Part shown: piece after piece, positions 20,130-33,493 of the stretch
Numbering within the stretch: position 1 is the stretch's first letter
Layout of the letters: every line of letters starts with the position of its first letter
DNA from: Helianthus annuus
Lineage: Eukaryota > Streptophyta > Magnoliopsida > Asterales > Asteraceae
Direction of reading: 5' to 3'
Assembly: GCF_002127325.2 (NCBI RefSeq)
Contig: NC_035436.2
Location: 118,596,771-118,660,770 of the forward strand
DNA length: 64,000 bases
Translations under genes and position numbers: made by a program
Notes under the pieces: generated by a model
Seen by the model: only the letters and a program-made list of their open reading frames with translations
Told to the model about the DNA's origin: nothing
Databases searched by the model: none

Positions 20130-21982
20130 GAATGTTGACGGAATCTTCAGTGAGAGTCTTCAACATGACATTATCGATTTCGATCAGTCTTCTTCAGGAA
20201 CTCTGCCTGGGATCATATGCCTGGATCCTTCTCTGGCTCTAACTTTCATCAGACTCCCCCTATCATCATGCTGGGATCGCCGTCCGGAAATCGTTATCAC
20301 CATTGAAATCAACTCCTGGTTTTATCAGTTTTAAACTTCTTCTCAGGTTCTGATGTATCTCCTGGCTTTCCGTAGCAACAGGATCAGAAACCTGCACAAC
20401 TCAAACAATCTATCACAAACAAACACAATTGTGATTCAACTTAATGAATCAACTAATCATTTAAGAATATTCAAGAATTTTTCAAATTTAACAATTTATT
20501 AAACTTTCCAAAATCTGATTAACCATTTCAAATCACTTTAACCAAACCAACTATTCATCTTGTTTAGCCTTTGAGATTTTGAATTTCAGCTCTCCAACAT
20601 CAGTTGTCGATTTTTTTTTTCAAATATGAAACACAAATGCAATAACATCAATTAAAATGCAAAAATGAAATATGTACAAACATATTTTTGTGAGTTCGTG
20701 CAAGAGGATCATATCAGCTGCTGACTAGACACTAGCACCGTTAAGCTGTTATTTCATTTTAAGCTTTTAAACAGTTCGCGTTGATTGTCGATATTTTGAT
20801 CCACTTAAATTCTCACAAAATGTTTAACCTGTTCGGGATACAGATTTAGTATTTTAGAACTTAAGCATCTACATGTGTCCCACCTCAGTATATACTCCCG
20901 TATCCAGACCCCAGTATTCAGTCTTACAGGTGAGTATACCACAGCTGATATTTGTAAAGGGGTAGGTGCGAGGGCCGTGAGAGCTCAGGTCGATACTTCC
21001 GTATACGCAGAGAGATGACGGCTTCGACTTTAAGGTGGGTCCCTTTTAGAGGATCTTTTTTACAACAACAAAGATTATCAATTTTATTGTTTAATCAGAT
21101 TGCTGAGGGCAAGCTTATATTTCAAAGCTTTTTGCAGAAAGTATTATCCGGGGACTAGGTCAGTACTTCCATACAGCAGAAGTCCCAGGATAATACCCCA
21201 GATATCACTGAGCATAAGGACCTAGTATCTCAGAATACGGGACCCTTCAAACAGGATTTCAGGGGTTACCTATATATCCTGGAGGTGTTCCCCACGTAGA
21301 CGCAAGTGAAATTTATATTAATATCCCAAACTGATCTACTAATTCTGTGAAAACCTATCGACACATCTTTAACGAGACTGCTTAATTGCATTTATACATT
21401 ACAAATCTTTAGCTACTGTGCCAGTCTAGCTGATGTATTATCATTTCTCCTATTCGCACCAAAACTCATTTTTAATTTTTCGATGTTTTTGACATTTTCA
21501 AATTTTCTAATTTTTTTTTAAAATTTTACTCCCCCTAAAATCAAAATCTGTTTCAATTTTGATTTTCTGGGAAAATTTGAAATGATCTGTACAAAATTTG
21601 ACAACTTGATGAGAATTGCATCAATTCTCCATCCACATGGCGTAAACAATCACAACTCCCCCTCTCAACAAACTATTTTCCCATTATGATCTCAAACACT
21701 TAAGTTTGTTTTAATCAAAATGGTTTTTCCGGAAAAATTAGTTTGTTTACCAAACATTTGTAGGTACTGGGGATCAAATCATGTAGTTAACTCAAGTTCA
21801 ATTTAATGACCTTGATTAACCACTTGTAGAATTGATCTGATTCAAAATCTGAACCACTTGAATCAATCACAAACAAACCTTTTACCTTTTGAATGAATGA
21901 CGTTACCGAATAAAATTTTAAGAAAGATGCCGATTCATGCTCCACGCTTACCAACCTGGGAGCTCCGGCAAGTCAGGTTTTT
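20130..21982 (-). other. Element B conserved 3' non-coding region
   Basis: About 1.85 kb, nearly the same length as in element A. Conserved blocks are at 20691-20750, 20892-21063, 21141-21270 and 21899-21975. No credible gene. Contains the conserved hairpin. Confidence 0.7.
21141..21196. other. Conserved hairpin in element B
   Basis: GTATTATCCGGGGACT at 21141-21156 pairs with AGTCCCAGGATAATAC at 21181-21196 across a 24-base loop with one mismatch in the middle. Confidence 0.72.
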
Positions 21983-24406
21983 CTATTTGAACAGATTCAC
22001 CCAAGCCTGACGGTCCTTGGGTGATTTCGAATTCTTGTTCAACAATGGTGGAAAATTTGCATCATCCATTGTTAAACCAGAATTCTCCTTTTTTACCTCA
22101 ACCAATGGCTCCTCTGGTTTTGACGAACCAGAATCATTGCCCACAGGTGGCTTGTCTGACTTTGACCTGTCAGATTCATCGCCGACCATTTTCTTCTTCC
22201 TCTTTTCCTCTTTTGTCCTCAGATTTGTATCTGATGAACTCATCTTGCTTGACTTTGCAGCCGAGGAAGCTGATTCATCAGAACTCTTATTCTTTCCAAC
22301 GGATGAACCCGAGGACAAAATCTTCTCGAGATACTCTCTCGTCTTCTTCCTCTTTTTCCTCAGTCTGTCTTTCTGCCCCTGTGAAAGTTTAACTTTCTTT
22401 TCTTGACTTGTCTGATCTTGAACTTTAGGTTTTAGAACCTTCTGTTCATGGGGCTTGACTTTGACTGGAATCTTTGCCAAATTCTGAGAATTAACCTTCA
22501 ATCTTTCATTCGATCTCCTTGGGCAATCTCTGGCAATGTGACCTTTGATCTGACAATCGTAGCATCTTCTGGTCTCATAAATCCAATTCCGGCAGTTAAC
22601 AGCAATATGTCCTTGATAACCGCATCTGTAACACACTCTGTTATCATACCATGGACCACCTTTTTCACACCAAATACTCAGATCATCACATTGTTTGGCT
22701 TGGTGGTATTCCTTTCTCAAGTTTGCTGGTTTTGACTTTTCAGCACTGTGGTCCAACCTGCACCACTTATTACCAACAATTTTTGAGTTTTCATTTTTTA
22801 CTTTTTGTAATTTTTCATTACGATTGGATGATCGATCTGATGAACTTTTATTATCTTTTTGAAAATTTTTTTCATTTTTAATTTTTTGTTTCTGTTCCAC
22901 TTTCTTCTTCAAAGATTTTTGCTTAGAGCATTCTCCCTTTTCAGTCGATTGTAGAACAGTTTTCTGAAATTTTTCTTTCAAATTTAAAAACAATTTTTGT
23001 TTTTCTAATTTTTCATTTACATCATCAGATTTTTCATCGCAATCTTCAACTTTGACTTTGTCAAAGTTTGTGACATTGTCACTTATTGGAACAGAATTGA
23101 TTGGTTTTGGACAGGGAAACTTCAAACTGTCTGATGCAGTCACAAAACCTATCAATTTCTTTTCAAGTTCATCAATCTTGATTCTTGAATTCTCAGCTTC
23201 TTTTTCAAGCTGAGAAATTCGTTCAAGATGAGACTTGATAGATTTTTCATTCTCATTCTTCATGTTTTCAAGACCAGATTTTTCATTTTCCAAAACTTTT
23301 ATCTGTTTTTGAAATTTTGTCTCATTTGCTTTCAAATTCTTGTTTTCCAGCTTTATCCAGAAATCGTCATCTTCTGAAGATTTCTTTTTTGCTTTCAAGC
23401 TCTTTTTCCAACTTTTCAATTTTCTGAAGATGGGAATTTATCATTCTCTATTTTTCAATGTTGTTTTTGCTAAACACATCTCTCCCATCTTCAAGAATTT
23501 TCATTTGATTTTGAAAATCTTTCTCAATTTTTGATTTTTCAATTTCACAATTTTTAATCTTTTCTTCAAACTTCTGATTTTTCAATGTCAAACTGTTAAA
23601 ATTACTTAACAGTTTGTTGTTTTCAGCTTTCGGTTTCTCACAAATACCCTGAACCATAAGAATCTGTTTTTCATCAGTTTGCTTTTCATCTTTCAACTTC
23701 TTGACTTCTGATGTCAAACTTTCCGCATTCTTCAACAGTTTGTCATATTCAGTCTTGAAGCTATCACACTTAAAGCACACTGTTTCACTCTTCACAGATT
23801 CTTCATCTTTTGATGCTCCTTCTTCCTTTGCCTTGAATGTACCTGCACAGAACATTTTAACGAAATCAAGAGGATTTCCATTATTATCAATATAACAACC
23901 TCTTTTGATGTCGTATTTCATAACATATTTTGCCCTGACACATTCACCAATTATTTTGTTCATTTCTTCAATCACATCTAATCCCATATCCATCAAATGA
24001 TTTTCCAACAATCTAATCATATCTTTTCTTTTCTTTTCTTTCTATTTTCAAGTTCATGAGTTTTCAGTAAGCTGATGAATCTGTTTAGATGTAATTTTGA
24101 AAAATTTGAATCCTTCCTTAAAATTTCCAAACATTCACTCCATTCAACAGGTAATGCATCTGCAAACTTTTCTATCTTTTCAGAATCTGACAGAAATATC
24201 TCATGATCTTTTAAGTAACTAAGTAAGACTCTATATCGGTTTTCCAGATCTTCCAAAGCTTCATCTTTCAAACATACAAAATATTTAAACCTTTTCGCCC
24301 ATCCATCCTTGCTCACTCTTTTATAACTCTCATCTATAAACCCTTGATTCCAATTATTAAATCTCTCAAAATAATAGTTTTCTTGTTCATCAAATACCAT
24401 TGCCAT
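21983..24406 (-). pseudogene. Element B gag-like protein (broken)
   Basis: Shorter relative of the A and C gag-like proteins. The likely start is the ATG at 24406 (MAMVFDEQENYYFERFNNW). An in-frame upstream ATG at 24550 would put the leader's repeat words in the coding frame and is less likely. The UBN2-like part shares RYRVLLSYLKDHE and FADALPVEWSECLEILR with A and C. The frame shifts at about 24020 (overlap ATGA) and again with a stop near 23440. A lysine/glutamate-rich coiled coil follows (about 23200-23400), then two adjacent zinc knuckles, CYRCGYQGHIAVNC and CYDCQIKGHIARDC (about 22520-22635), where A and C have theirs far apart. The tail ends FPPLLNKN...RQAWVNLF, resembling the C tail. 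It is probably no longer able to make full protein. Confidence 0.8.
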
Positions 24407-24914
24407 TTTTCCAAATAATCCCGACAAGTCTCTATTGAACACAAAAGCGAACCACCAAGGATGACAGAAAAATGGTCCCTCAGTTGTTCCTAAAAGCGGA
24501 TCAGAATGTTCACCCAAGCGGACCACAAAAGCGAATCTACTCAGGTTCACAACAGCGAACCAACTGAAAAGCAGACCTAATACAGTTTCGAGCGGACCAA
24601 TGACAAATGAGCGGACCGACCGAATTTGGAGCGGACCTGACCAAAAATTCGAGCGGACCTGTGCAGTTAGAGCGGACCTGATTGGTTTTATGAGCGAACC
24701 GCCCGAGCGAATCTCAATCCGAACATGTTTTCACCCATTTTCCTTCCGAACTTCGACCTCAAACTTTCAAGGGTTTATCTATGTTCAATAATACACAATC
24801 GGTGAAATTTTGGTCCAATTTTATCCGGTAAAATTCTCTGAATTGATAAAAGAAGGTGTAGAAATCAGAATTTTAAGCAAAAATCGAGCTAAACGGTAAG
24901 AACTCTTCTTCCTG
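24407..24914 (-). other. Element B leader with reiterated AGCGGACC words
   Basis: About 500 bp between gag and the primer site. Roughly 13 copies of AGCGGACC, AGCGAACC or one-base variants lie between 24440 and 24720, many preceded by G (GAGCGGACCTG). Confidence 0.75.
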
Positions 24915-24915
24915 A

Positions 24916-24927
24916 GCTCTGATACCA
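24916..24927 (-). promoter_or_regulatory. Element B primer binding site, initiator tRNA-Met
   Basis: TGGTATCAGAGC on the minus strand, two bases inside the 5' LTR. Confidence 0.9.
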
Positions 24928-24929
24928 CT

Positions 24930-25388
24930 TGTAGGAACGTTTGACGACCTGACGAGTCGATCAGAAGAGCGCTTAGACAGAATCAGAGGCGGAATTCATT
25001 GATTCGGTCTTCGTAAAGCTTGATTTCACTACTTAACGTCTCTTTTATTGATTATCTGACAAATATACAAGATCCGGAGACAAACAGGCAGGGCTTCGTC
25101 GTTACACCTTCAAAACACACACACAGATCCGCTCCAATGACCACTATATATAGGCAACATGGTTCGATTATATGTCATGACATAAAAGCGGACCTATTAC
25201 ATTACCTATCAGCGAACCTATTCATTGACACATGAGCGGACCTATTCAAGTGACACATAAGCGGACCAGAACTTGACACATAAGTGAACCTGTCTGATCT
25301 TATGTGTTTCTTGATTTCCGTTCATTGTATAAACAACCCTAACCTAAGACTCAAACTAAGATGTAGTCGACAGACAACTGCACCAACA
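24930..25388 (-). repeat. Element B 5' LTR (B3)
   Basis: 459 bp, TGTAGGAACG...CACCAACA, differing from the other two copies by about 5-8 bases in a hand comparison. Confidence 0.9.
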
Positions 25389-25763
25389 GTCCCGACAGTT
25401 AAAATTGCTGAAAAAGGCGAAAAACGGATCGTAATTATCAAAAACCGAGCACCGGAACAAGTTAAGTAGATCAAGAGCTAAAACGACATGGATTTCAAGA
25501 AAAATAACCTGGCCGCGTCACACGCCAAGGTTAAAAGCCCTCCCCGTGCGACACGAGGAAGGTGTTTGACTATTGATGACTTTCACAACGACATGTCGCG
25601 TGGGGAGCTTATTTTCACAGGAAGTTTCGTTCCTGATGGGTTTGAGCTGAAAAGTTGTATATAAACACCCTTAACTAAAAAAAACAAAGAACTCTACGAA
25701 ACTAAAAGTGCTCTCGACGAATTTGGAGCTGGAAACTCAAGAAATTGAATATTTCGGAGCAGG
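25389..25763 (+). repeat. Promoter-like retroelement remnant
   Basis: A GC-rich inverted-word stretch (GCGTCACACGCC, then CCCGTGCGACACG and GTCGCGTGGGGAGC) is followed by TATATAAA at 25658-25665. This arrangement is common in U3/R regions of Tat/Ogre-type gypsy LTRs. There is no gene and the family call is tentative. Confidence 0.4.
25658..25665 (+). promoter_or_regulatory. TATA-like box
   Basis: TATATAAA within the LTR-like remnant, directly upstream of the 3.4-kb gypsy LTR. Confidence 0.4.
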
Positions 25764-27408
25764 TGTAACACCCCAAAAAACGGGTTTATTAATTATATTA
25801 AAGTAACCAAAAAACAGGTAAAATACCATAAGTGGTAAAAGTAAACCCGGTGAATATTAGGATTTAGATAAGTAAACATAATATTAAATAAAAAGTGAAT
25901 AAAAGCTTTTGAGGAAAAAAAGTTTATAAAACGCCCGAGGTAACGGGACTTAAAATAAACTGGGTTATAACCTTCCCGAACCCACTAATATAACTAGGAA
26001 TATTTAAACCTAGTTATGAGAATTTGTTTAATTTCTAGCAAGTGTTATAAGGGGTTTAAACAAAAGCTAAACTTGAGGGACCTAAGATGCTAAAATGGAA
26101 ACTTAAGTCTAAATATTAGAAATTTGGGCAAAACACACACTTAGTGTGTGTATATGTCGTATGATTCCAGGGAGCTCCAAGGAGCTAAAATCTAACTCAA
26201 GCAAATTCATCAAATTGAAGGTTGATTCTAGCCTCAATTCAATGCATGAACACAAATTCATGATCACCTAAGCATGGGGATCACAAGGTATATTGAATTT
26301 TGTTATTTGGTGATACTTTGAAAATTTGATTAACATTCTTAAACGAAATTCTTGTATGAATGATGAATGTTATAGTGAAATTGAGATGTCTATCAGTCTA
26401 GGAACGAACCCTAAATGTAAACTTGTTGATTTAGCGTAAATTAGTGTTTCGGTTAACTAATTATGTAGATGCTAAGTGGGTTTTATGACAAAAAGATGAA
26501 CACTTGAAATAAAGTGTTAAATGGATGAACATTGATGTTGTGATGCTAGTTCTAGATGTAGCTCATGTACACTAGACATGGGGGCTTGAATTTGATGCTA
26601 AAACTTAGTGACATATGTGTGTTTGTAATGATATGTTGATAAAATTTGGGGTAAGGTGTTCAAGAGATAGGTTAGAGACTAATCTTAAATGCAAAACCCG
26701 CCAAGTGTTCGATAAAATGCTTAAATAATATGGTGCAGACCTGAATTTTAAAAATTCACAATAAATCACAGAAAAATCATATGGGTGTGTACTTTATATG
26801 CCTAGAAAGGTCTCTGAGTAATCTGCATTTCGTTAGTTAACATGATAACTTGGTTCGGATGTTAAATGGGTCAAAAACGTCGAATTCAGTGGCTATTTTG
26901 AAAAGACAACATGCTGTTTGGGTTAAAAATAAGTTGTTGTCCTGATTTTGTAAAAATCATATAAAATCATAGAAACATCGTTAGAAGACATACCATACAT
27001 GCTTGGAAAGGTATTTGAGAGTTCTACGATCCATCTTTGAACATGTTGATCTAGTTAAGATTTTAAGTGGGTCAAAATGGTCAATTACAACAGCTAAATA
27101 GAAAATCGCTGCACATAAATAATGTTTTTATTAATCAAGAAAAAGGCATAGGATTGTATATACTTGCTTTAGGCATGAAGTATTGATTGTTGGGAACAAA
27201 TAGCATTTTATGTGACATGCTTAAAGTGTTTTAAATAACTTACTAACTAGTTTGTGTAAGTAACTTCACTAACGGGTCAAACGGTTAGTGAATGAAAAGA
27301 TTTATGGTATAAAACTAGTTGTTAAATATATGGCATGCTTTGATTGATAAGTGTGTAAAAAAAGGTCCATAGGGTGATGGCCATAATATAGAATGACCAA
27401 TCTAATCA
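25764..27408 (+). repeat. Gypsy 5' LTR, left part
   Basis: Starts TGTAACACCCC. Together with 34510-36291 it makes an LTR of about 3.4 kb, of chromovirus length. Interrupted by element C with the 5-bp duplication AATCA. No gene was seen. Confidence 0.75.
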
Positions 27409-27830
27409 TGTAGGATCGTTTGCGGACCCGAACGAGTCGATCATAAGAGTTTATGCTCAATACGAAAGGCGGAAACAGTCGTACTGAGCTCAATTCAGCA
27501 AGAATATCACTTAAAACTGTCGTATGATTGATTTGATGACAAATTACAGCGAGACGACACTTCGGCAGCAGTTCGGCATTGAAACTGGAATCCTTACAAA
27601 TGATTTCGCTTGTAGGGTATTTATAGTAGTTTAATTCCGTTTGAAAGTGTTCCAAGCGGAATTAGAATTCCAAACGGAATCTAATTTCGCGCGGAATTAA
27701 ATGCTGAAACTTTCAAGCGGAATTACCACTTACAAGCGGAATTACCTTTATCTCGAACTACGTGCCCTGATCTAACATTCTATGTACAAGACTCGATACA
27801 AGACGAAGTCGACAGACGCATGCACTAACT
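27409..27830 (-). repeat. Element C 3' LTR
   Basis: 422 bp, TGTAGGATCGTTTGC...TGCACTAACT; the final base differs from the expected A. It contains about five CAAGCGGAATTA-type words. Confidence 0.9.
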
Positions 27831-27841
27831 GTCTCCCCCTC
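27831..27841 (-). promoter_or_regulatory. Element C polypurine tract
   Basis: The minus strand reads GAGGGGGAGAC adjoining the 3' LTR. Confidence 0.75.
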
Positions 27842-29852
27842 GAATGTTGACGAGTCTTAAGTGTCGAGTCTTCAACATCTTCAGTCTTTATCAGTCTTCG
27901 GGCTCTTTTTGAAGTATCTTACAATGTAAAGCATCCTCAAATCTTTCTCTCTTCTCTATCAGCACCAACAAACTCCCTTCAAATTCTTTTACCAGGATCT
28001 GAACTTGGCTCTTGCTTCTCTAATTCTCTTGATCAGATTTCTTGATTACTTAAGTTCATCAGCAGCTTGCATGAAAACAAGCTTCCAGAATCTTAACCTG
28101 GCTCTTTAGCATCTACAGACTCCCCCTTTCGATAAACTGGGATCGCAGTCTGGATCATGACCTGGTTCACACTCTACTCAGGATCGATACCTGGCTCTCT
28201 AATCACCGACTTCTCAAGAATCAAAACCTGGCGAACATGCACATTCTCTACCTCACAATAAATTTCACAAATCTATAATTTGTAATTTATGTTCTCTGCT
28301 TACCACTTGTAAGTTGACAAATAATCAAGAATGATTTTACAAATATTATACTCTGATGAACCACTTGCACGAAAAACATTTTATTTTAACCAAACTTCTT
28401 CTCACAGATTTTCGATCATGTTTAGCACTTGAAATTTTGAAAATCAGCTTTTCTACATCAGTTGTCGAAAATCTTTTTGGATTTTTCAATATTTATGCTA
28501 AAACACACTGAAAATCTTTTTGGATTTTTGAATTTAAAGAAATGCAGAAAAGAAATATTTACAGACAATATATTTGTGAGTTTGTGTAAGAGGATCATAT
28601 CAGTTTTTGAGACAAATCACCAACACCGTTAAGCTTTTGACATTTTAAGTTCTAAACAATTCACTTAGATTGTCAGTATACTGATCCACTTAAATTTTCA
28701 CACAAAATTCAACTGTTTCGAGATACGAGATTAATGTTTTAAGCACTTAAACCTATTCGCGTGTCCCACCACTTGAATATACTCCTATATCCAGATCCCA
28801 ATATTCAGTCTTACAGGTGAGTATACCTAGATGATATCTGTTAAAGGGTTAAATGCGAAACCGTGAGAGCTCAGGTCAGAACTTCCGTTCAGCAGAGAGA
28901 TGACGGCTCATCTTTTGGTGTGTTCCCTTTAGAGAATCTTTTCTTCAACAGCACATGATTAGCATTTTGCAATGTTTCAACATTTTTTGTACTGAGGGCA
29001 GCGCTATATTTCAAGCAAATGCAAAGTATTATAAGGGGACTAGGCCATTGCTTCCGCAAAATCAGAAGTCCCGGGATAATACCCCAGATATCACTGAGTA
29101 TAAAGACCTAGTATCTTAGAAAGAGGGACCTTTCAAACAAGATTTCGGGGGTTACCCATATATCCAAGAATTGTTACCCATGAGATAAGCAAGTTTGAAA
29201 TTTATGTTTATATCTCGAAAACAATCTACTAAATGTATAAAAACCTACGGGCATATCCATAGTGAGATTGTTTATCACATTTTTTACTTTACATTTCTTT
29301 AGCATGTTGTGATAGTCCACTGATGTACTATCATTTCCTCTTTACTTAACAAAACTCTTTTTCATTTTAATTTTCTAATTTTTTTGGATTTTCTGAAATT
29401 TTTCTTACTCCCCCTAAAATTCAAAAACTTTAAATAAATTTTGAAAACAAACTATACAAGAAACTGACAACTGTTGTTTCAAGCTTCAAATCGCCATCCT
29501 CTTGGCATAAACAATCAGAACTCCCCCTTTCAACAAACTATTTTCCCATTAAGATTTCAAAACACTTATGTTTGTTTTAATCAAAATGGTTTTTCCGAAA
29601 AATAAGTTTTGTTGATTTTACCACTTGTAGGTTTGGGGATCACTTCATCACTTTGTTTTCAACCACTTTGTAGGTTCACAATCCAAAACATACCATTTGT
29701 AGAAAATCAAGTACAACTAAATGTCCTTGATTTACCACTTGTAGAACAAATCAATTACCACTTGTAGGTATTCACAATCAAACCTAATACCAAGAAGGAT
29801 GCCGATTCCTGCTCCACTCTTACCAACCTGGGAGCTCCGGCAAGTCAGGTAT
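27842..29852 (-). other. Element C conserved 3' non-coding region
   Basis: About 2 kb without a credible gene. Blocks shared with A and B lie at 28577-28640, 28770-28950, 29026-29140 and 29790-29847. Confidence 0.7.
29026..29082. other. Conserved hairpin in element C
   Basis: GTATTATAAGGGGACT at 29026-29041 pairs with AGTCCCGGGATAATAC at 29067-29082. The outer 7 bp and inner 6 bp are kept, with three central mismatches. Confidence 0.6.
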
Positions 29853-32800
29853 TTAGTCAAAGAAAATATCCTCCCAAGCCTGACCAGCCTTGGGTGAATC
29901 TGAGCTACCAACACTCGGTTTCTTACATACCATCTTCTTCTCATAGAACTCTTTAACCCCTTTGACTTTTCTGTCAATCATCTTTCCAAAAATATGTTTC
30001 ACTTTGGGGTTAAAGGCCTTTTCAACATCAGAAACCTTTTTATCAGAATAGAATTGGTTTGAAATTTCAACTTTACCAATTTTCTTCTTAAAATTTTCAG
30101 CCCGAAGTGGTGGAAAATTCACATCATCCACAGTCGACACTGATTTTTCACCTTTTTCCTCAACCTGTGGCTCATCTGACTTTGTGGAATCATATTCATC
30201 GCCAGAAGATAGCTCCTCTGATTTTGACGAATCAGAATCATTGCTAGAACTATCATCAGATTTCTTAACAACCCACTTTTGGTTGTCAAGTTTTGCACTT
30301 CTCTTGTAAAATATGTTCGAACATTCAACAATTTCAAATCTTGAATTTTTGAAAAGTTTAGTTCTCTCAATTGGTGGTTCAAACACAACCTCTTTATCTT
30401 TCAGTTTAGAAACTCCTTGTTTGATTTGTTTTGCCTGTGAACATTTCATGGCAATATGTCTAATTTTTCCACATTTAAAATAGGTTCGAGTTTTCCTCTT
30501 CTGATCAACAGTCTCCATCTCTTTTTCTTCTTCAGAAGATGTACCTGAAACAAAAATCATCTTTGATTTAAAATCTCGAACATATTTTTCATTTTTATGA
30601 TTTTCTGTTGGAATAAAACCCAATCCTTTATTTTTGAAATTACCGTTATGGTTTGGTTTCTTTCGATAACCAGAACCAGAACTGTAACCCTTTTTCTTGT
30701 TTTCTCTTTGTTGAACTCTTGAGGTGTATTTTTTAGGTTTATCAGAAAGATTTACATCTTTTATTTCAGAAATATTAATTTCTGTGAGTTTGAAAACCTT
30801 TTTTTATCATTTCGGGTTTAACACCTCTTATTGGAAATTCCACATCAGAATATAATTTGTCAGAATCATTCAAAGTATATGCCACTTTAAATGTTTCATC
30901 ATTCAAATTAGATTTTGATAACAGGAATTCTTTATTATAAACTCTTTTGCCTTGTTTGTCAGTTTGACTCGGAGTGCTGGACTCAGACTTTGACTCCGAC
31001 ATAGACTCCGACTTTGACTCCTCTGTTTCATCGTTATCCAACACATGATCCACCACTTTCTTCATCAATTGAGATTGTTGATCAGTGTCAGACGATGTGA
31101 ATGTGACATCAATGTTTTCTGGCAGATTAACTGATGGTTCAGACTCCCACTTTAAGTTGGTTGCCTTTTTGACTCTTTCTGAATTTGGATTTCTTGGCGA
31201 ATATCCATTTTCAAGTGGGGGTGGACACTTGTTGTAACTGACACCTTGTTTCTTACCAGAAACCTTCACTTTTGTGTCCTTCTTTTCAGATGTCTTTTCT
31301 TCAGGTGCCTTCTGTTCTTCATTTACTTCATCATCCTCAAATGCCTTCATGCCTTCCACTGTTGGATAAATCCTGTCAATGACATAAGAAGTACATGAGT
31401 AACTTTTTAACAAACGTTTAACTCTTTCTGTTTCAATTCTTTTGAGTTTCCAGCTTCTGTTCCAGTAAAGCACACTTCTCAATGTAATTGTTCACAACTT
31501 TCTGCTTTATCATGAACGCTCCTTGAAGTGTCTTCATAGCTGTTTCATGTTCTTCACTCGTTTCATTGTACATATTCATGACTTTGTTCAGAACATTGTA
31601 TGATTCTTTCAACCTGTTCATGTTGTTAATCAATTCGCTGTTTTTCTTCTTTATGATCTTACAGGTTTCACAATTCACTGGAATCTCTCTTGCATCAGCT
31701 TCTTCATCAATCTTGAAAGCTGGAACTTCTTTCACTTTTCTTCTGACCACCGGAACATCTTCATCATCACTGCTAACCGGTGTTTTAACTTTCTTCTTTT
31801 TCTTTTTAGCTTTTTCATCTTCACTATCACTTTCAGCCATCATTTTCAAGTGCTTAGCCATTCTTTTAGCATAATAATCATTACCATCATCACTATCTTC
31901 TTCAATTTGGGCAACAAAAGCTTTGTGACTTGAAGTTTTGTTCGGATCATAGTCATCCCAATTGAAATTTACCCAGCTAAAGCCTTCTGGCAACTTTTCA
32001 TCATCTTGGTCTATCAAACATGCTTTACCATCAGCTGAAACATACTTGTCCCAACTGAAATCTTCTTGATTCACCAAACATGCTCTCTTTGACGATTCTT
32101 CAATCACTTTTCTACCATGTGCCACTTGTGGTTCTTGTTGTTGTTGAGCAACTTGATGATAAATGGCCTTCCTATAGTAATCATTGTTGTTGAAAGGATT
32201 TTGAGTTCCACTTGCTTCGCGATTAGTGCACTCCCTCTTGAAGTGTCCTTTTTCCCTGCAACGAAAACAAGTGACTTTAGATTTATCAAAACCCAAATTA
32301 GAAACACATGCATCACGGAAGTCATCTCTTCCTGTGATCTGCCTAAATATCTCGGCTCTCCTCAAAACACTTGCCATACACCATTTTATATCCATCAATT
32401 CCATCTCCTCAGCGTCAATCTGATCGTAATCCTCTTTGGTCAACATTGGATTCCCGATCCGACCTGCAATTAAACTACCATATGATTCCAACACGGTTCC
32501 TAACAATGACATGTGACTCTTAGCAACTTCTTCTGAATAATCCTGATCATTCTCCAGATTCAGTACAATGTTGCATTGTAACTTCTTGCCATTCTTTGTT
32601 GCTGAGATGTTTGGATCAAATGACGGATATGATGAAAAACTTGTTTTGCTACTTGATCCTTTAGAAGAACTTCCTAATGAACTCTTTGCATTGAAAGCAG
32701 TTTCAACCTTTGGAGACAAGTTGGTGGTTTTGTCATTCAACCCTGCTTTGTAATAAAGCCCAATGTCTTGTTCACCATCAAAATCTTTCATTCTTGAGAT

Positions 32801-33493
32801 CTTTCTCTGTTCCATCTCTTGAGCCTCAATCTTTTCAATAAACTTGCTCAGTGTCAGATTGCTAAACCCTTTCTTGTTCCTTAGCATCATGAGGTATGTG
32901 CCCCAAGTTTCATGTGGCAACGCATCTGTTAATTTCTCAATCAACTCCTCATTATCCTTATTGATGCTCACCCTCCTCATGTTTACCAACAAATTGCAGT
33001 ACCTTTGAATAATTTGTTTTGTGCTTTCAGTTTTCAAACCTCGAAATAAATCAAATTCTTTCTTCAGAAGCAATTTTTTGTTCTTTATCATTTCTTGACT
33101 TCCAACAAACTTTAATCTTAGAGCTTTCCAAATCGAATAAGCACTACCATTATGTTGTAATAAAACCAAGATGTCTTCTTTCACAGCTTGTTGTAGAAGA
33201 CTTAACATCATTTTTTCATTTTTATATTTCTTTTTATCATCAGCACTCATATCTTTGATAGCAATCTCCTCTTCATCGTCATTCGTCGGTCTAACATATT
33301 TCGTTTCGACACATTCCCAAGCATCCAAATAATTTGCCTGAACCCAGTTTTCAAAACGTCCTTCCCAACCTTTATACTCCTCAATGTTCACGAGCTTAGG
33401 CAGTTTTTGCATCGTCCCCGTTTCATTTTCCAACATTGTCTGCTGAGTAACAGTAATCGGGGTAGCAAAGGCGTTATAAAATTCCTCTTCCAT
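29853..33493 (-). pseudogene. Element C large gag-like protein (frameshifted)
   Basis: Relative of the element A protein, starting at the same homologous ATG (33493, MEEEFYNAFATPITV). The UBN2-like N-terminal region is followed by the knuckle CFRCREKGHFKREC, an acidic/lysine-rich middle (DSEDEKAKKKKKKVK) and a coiled coil. Compared with A, one extra A in an A-run at about 31440 shifts the frame, and a second extra A at about 30800 shifts it again. The last part (to 29853) has a degenerate knuckle, YFKCGKIRHIAMKC, in which the first cysteine is tyrosine. It then shares the tail block KVEISNQFY, KHIFGKMI, KGVKEFYEKK and ends KAGQAWEDIFF. Two frame breaks and the lost cysteine argue that this copy is dead. 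Confidence 0.85.

Larger units (their letters stand above)
19660..25388 (-). mobile_element. Element B: gag-only LTR retrotransposon
   Basis: 5.7-kb element on the minus strand with LTRs at 19660-20118 and 24930-25388, polypurine tract, primer site, leader with reiterated words, one gag-like gene with several lesions, and the same 3' non-coding blocks as A and C. No protease or polymerase was found. No 5-bp target duplication is visible (left AGACT, right GTCCC), which fits recombination with the abutting LTR B1. Confidence 0.85.

Noticed and set aside
19287..25235. Three nearly identical 60-70-codon plus-strand open frames starting MISLLNVSFIDYL
   Set aside because: They lie entirely inside the three LTR copies of element B and repeat because the LTR repeats. 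They are on the antisense strand with no recognisable product.
27302..27655. 117-codon minus-strand frame and its partner at 34116-34334
   Set aside because: Both fall in the LTRs of element C and have no known domain; they are chance frames in a repeat.
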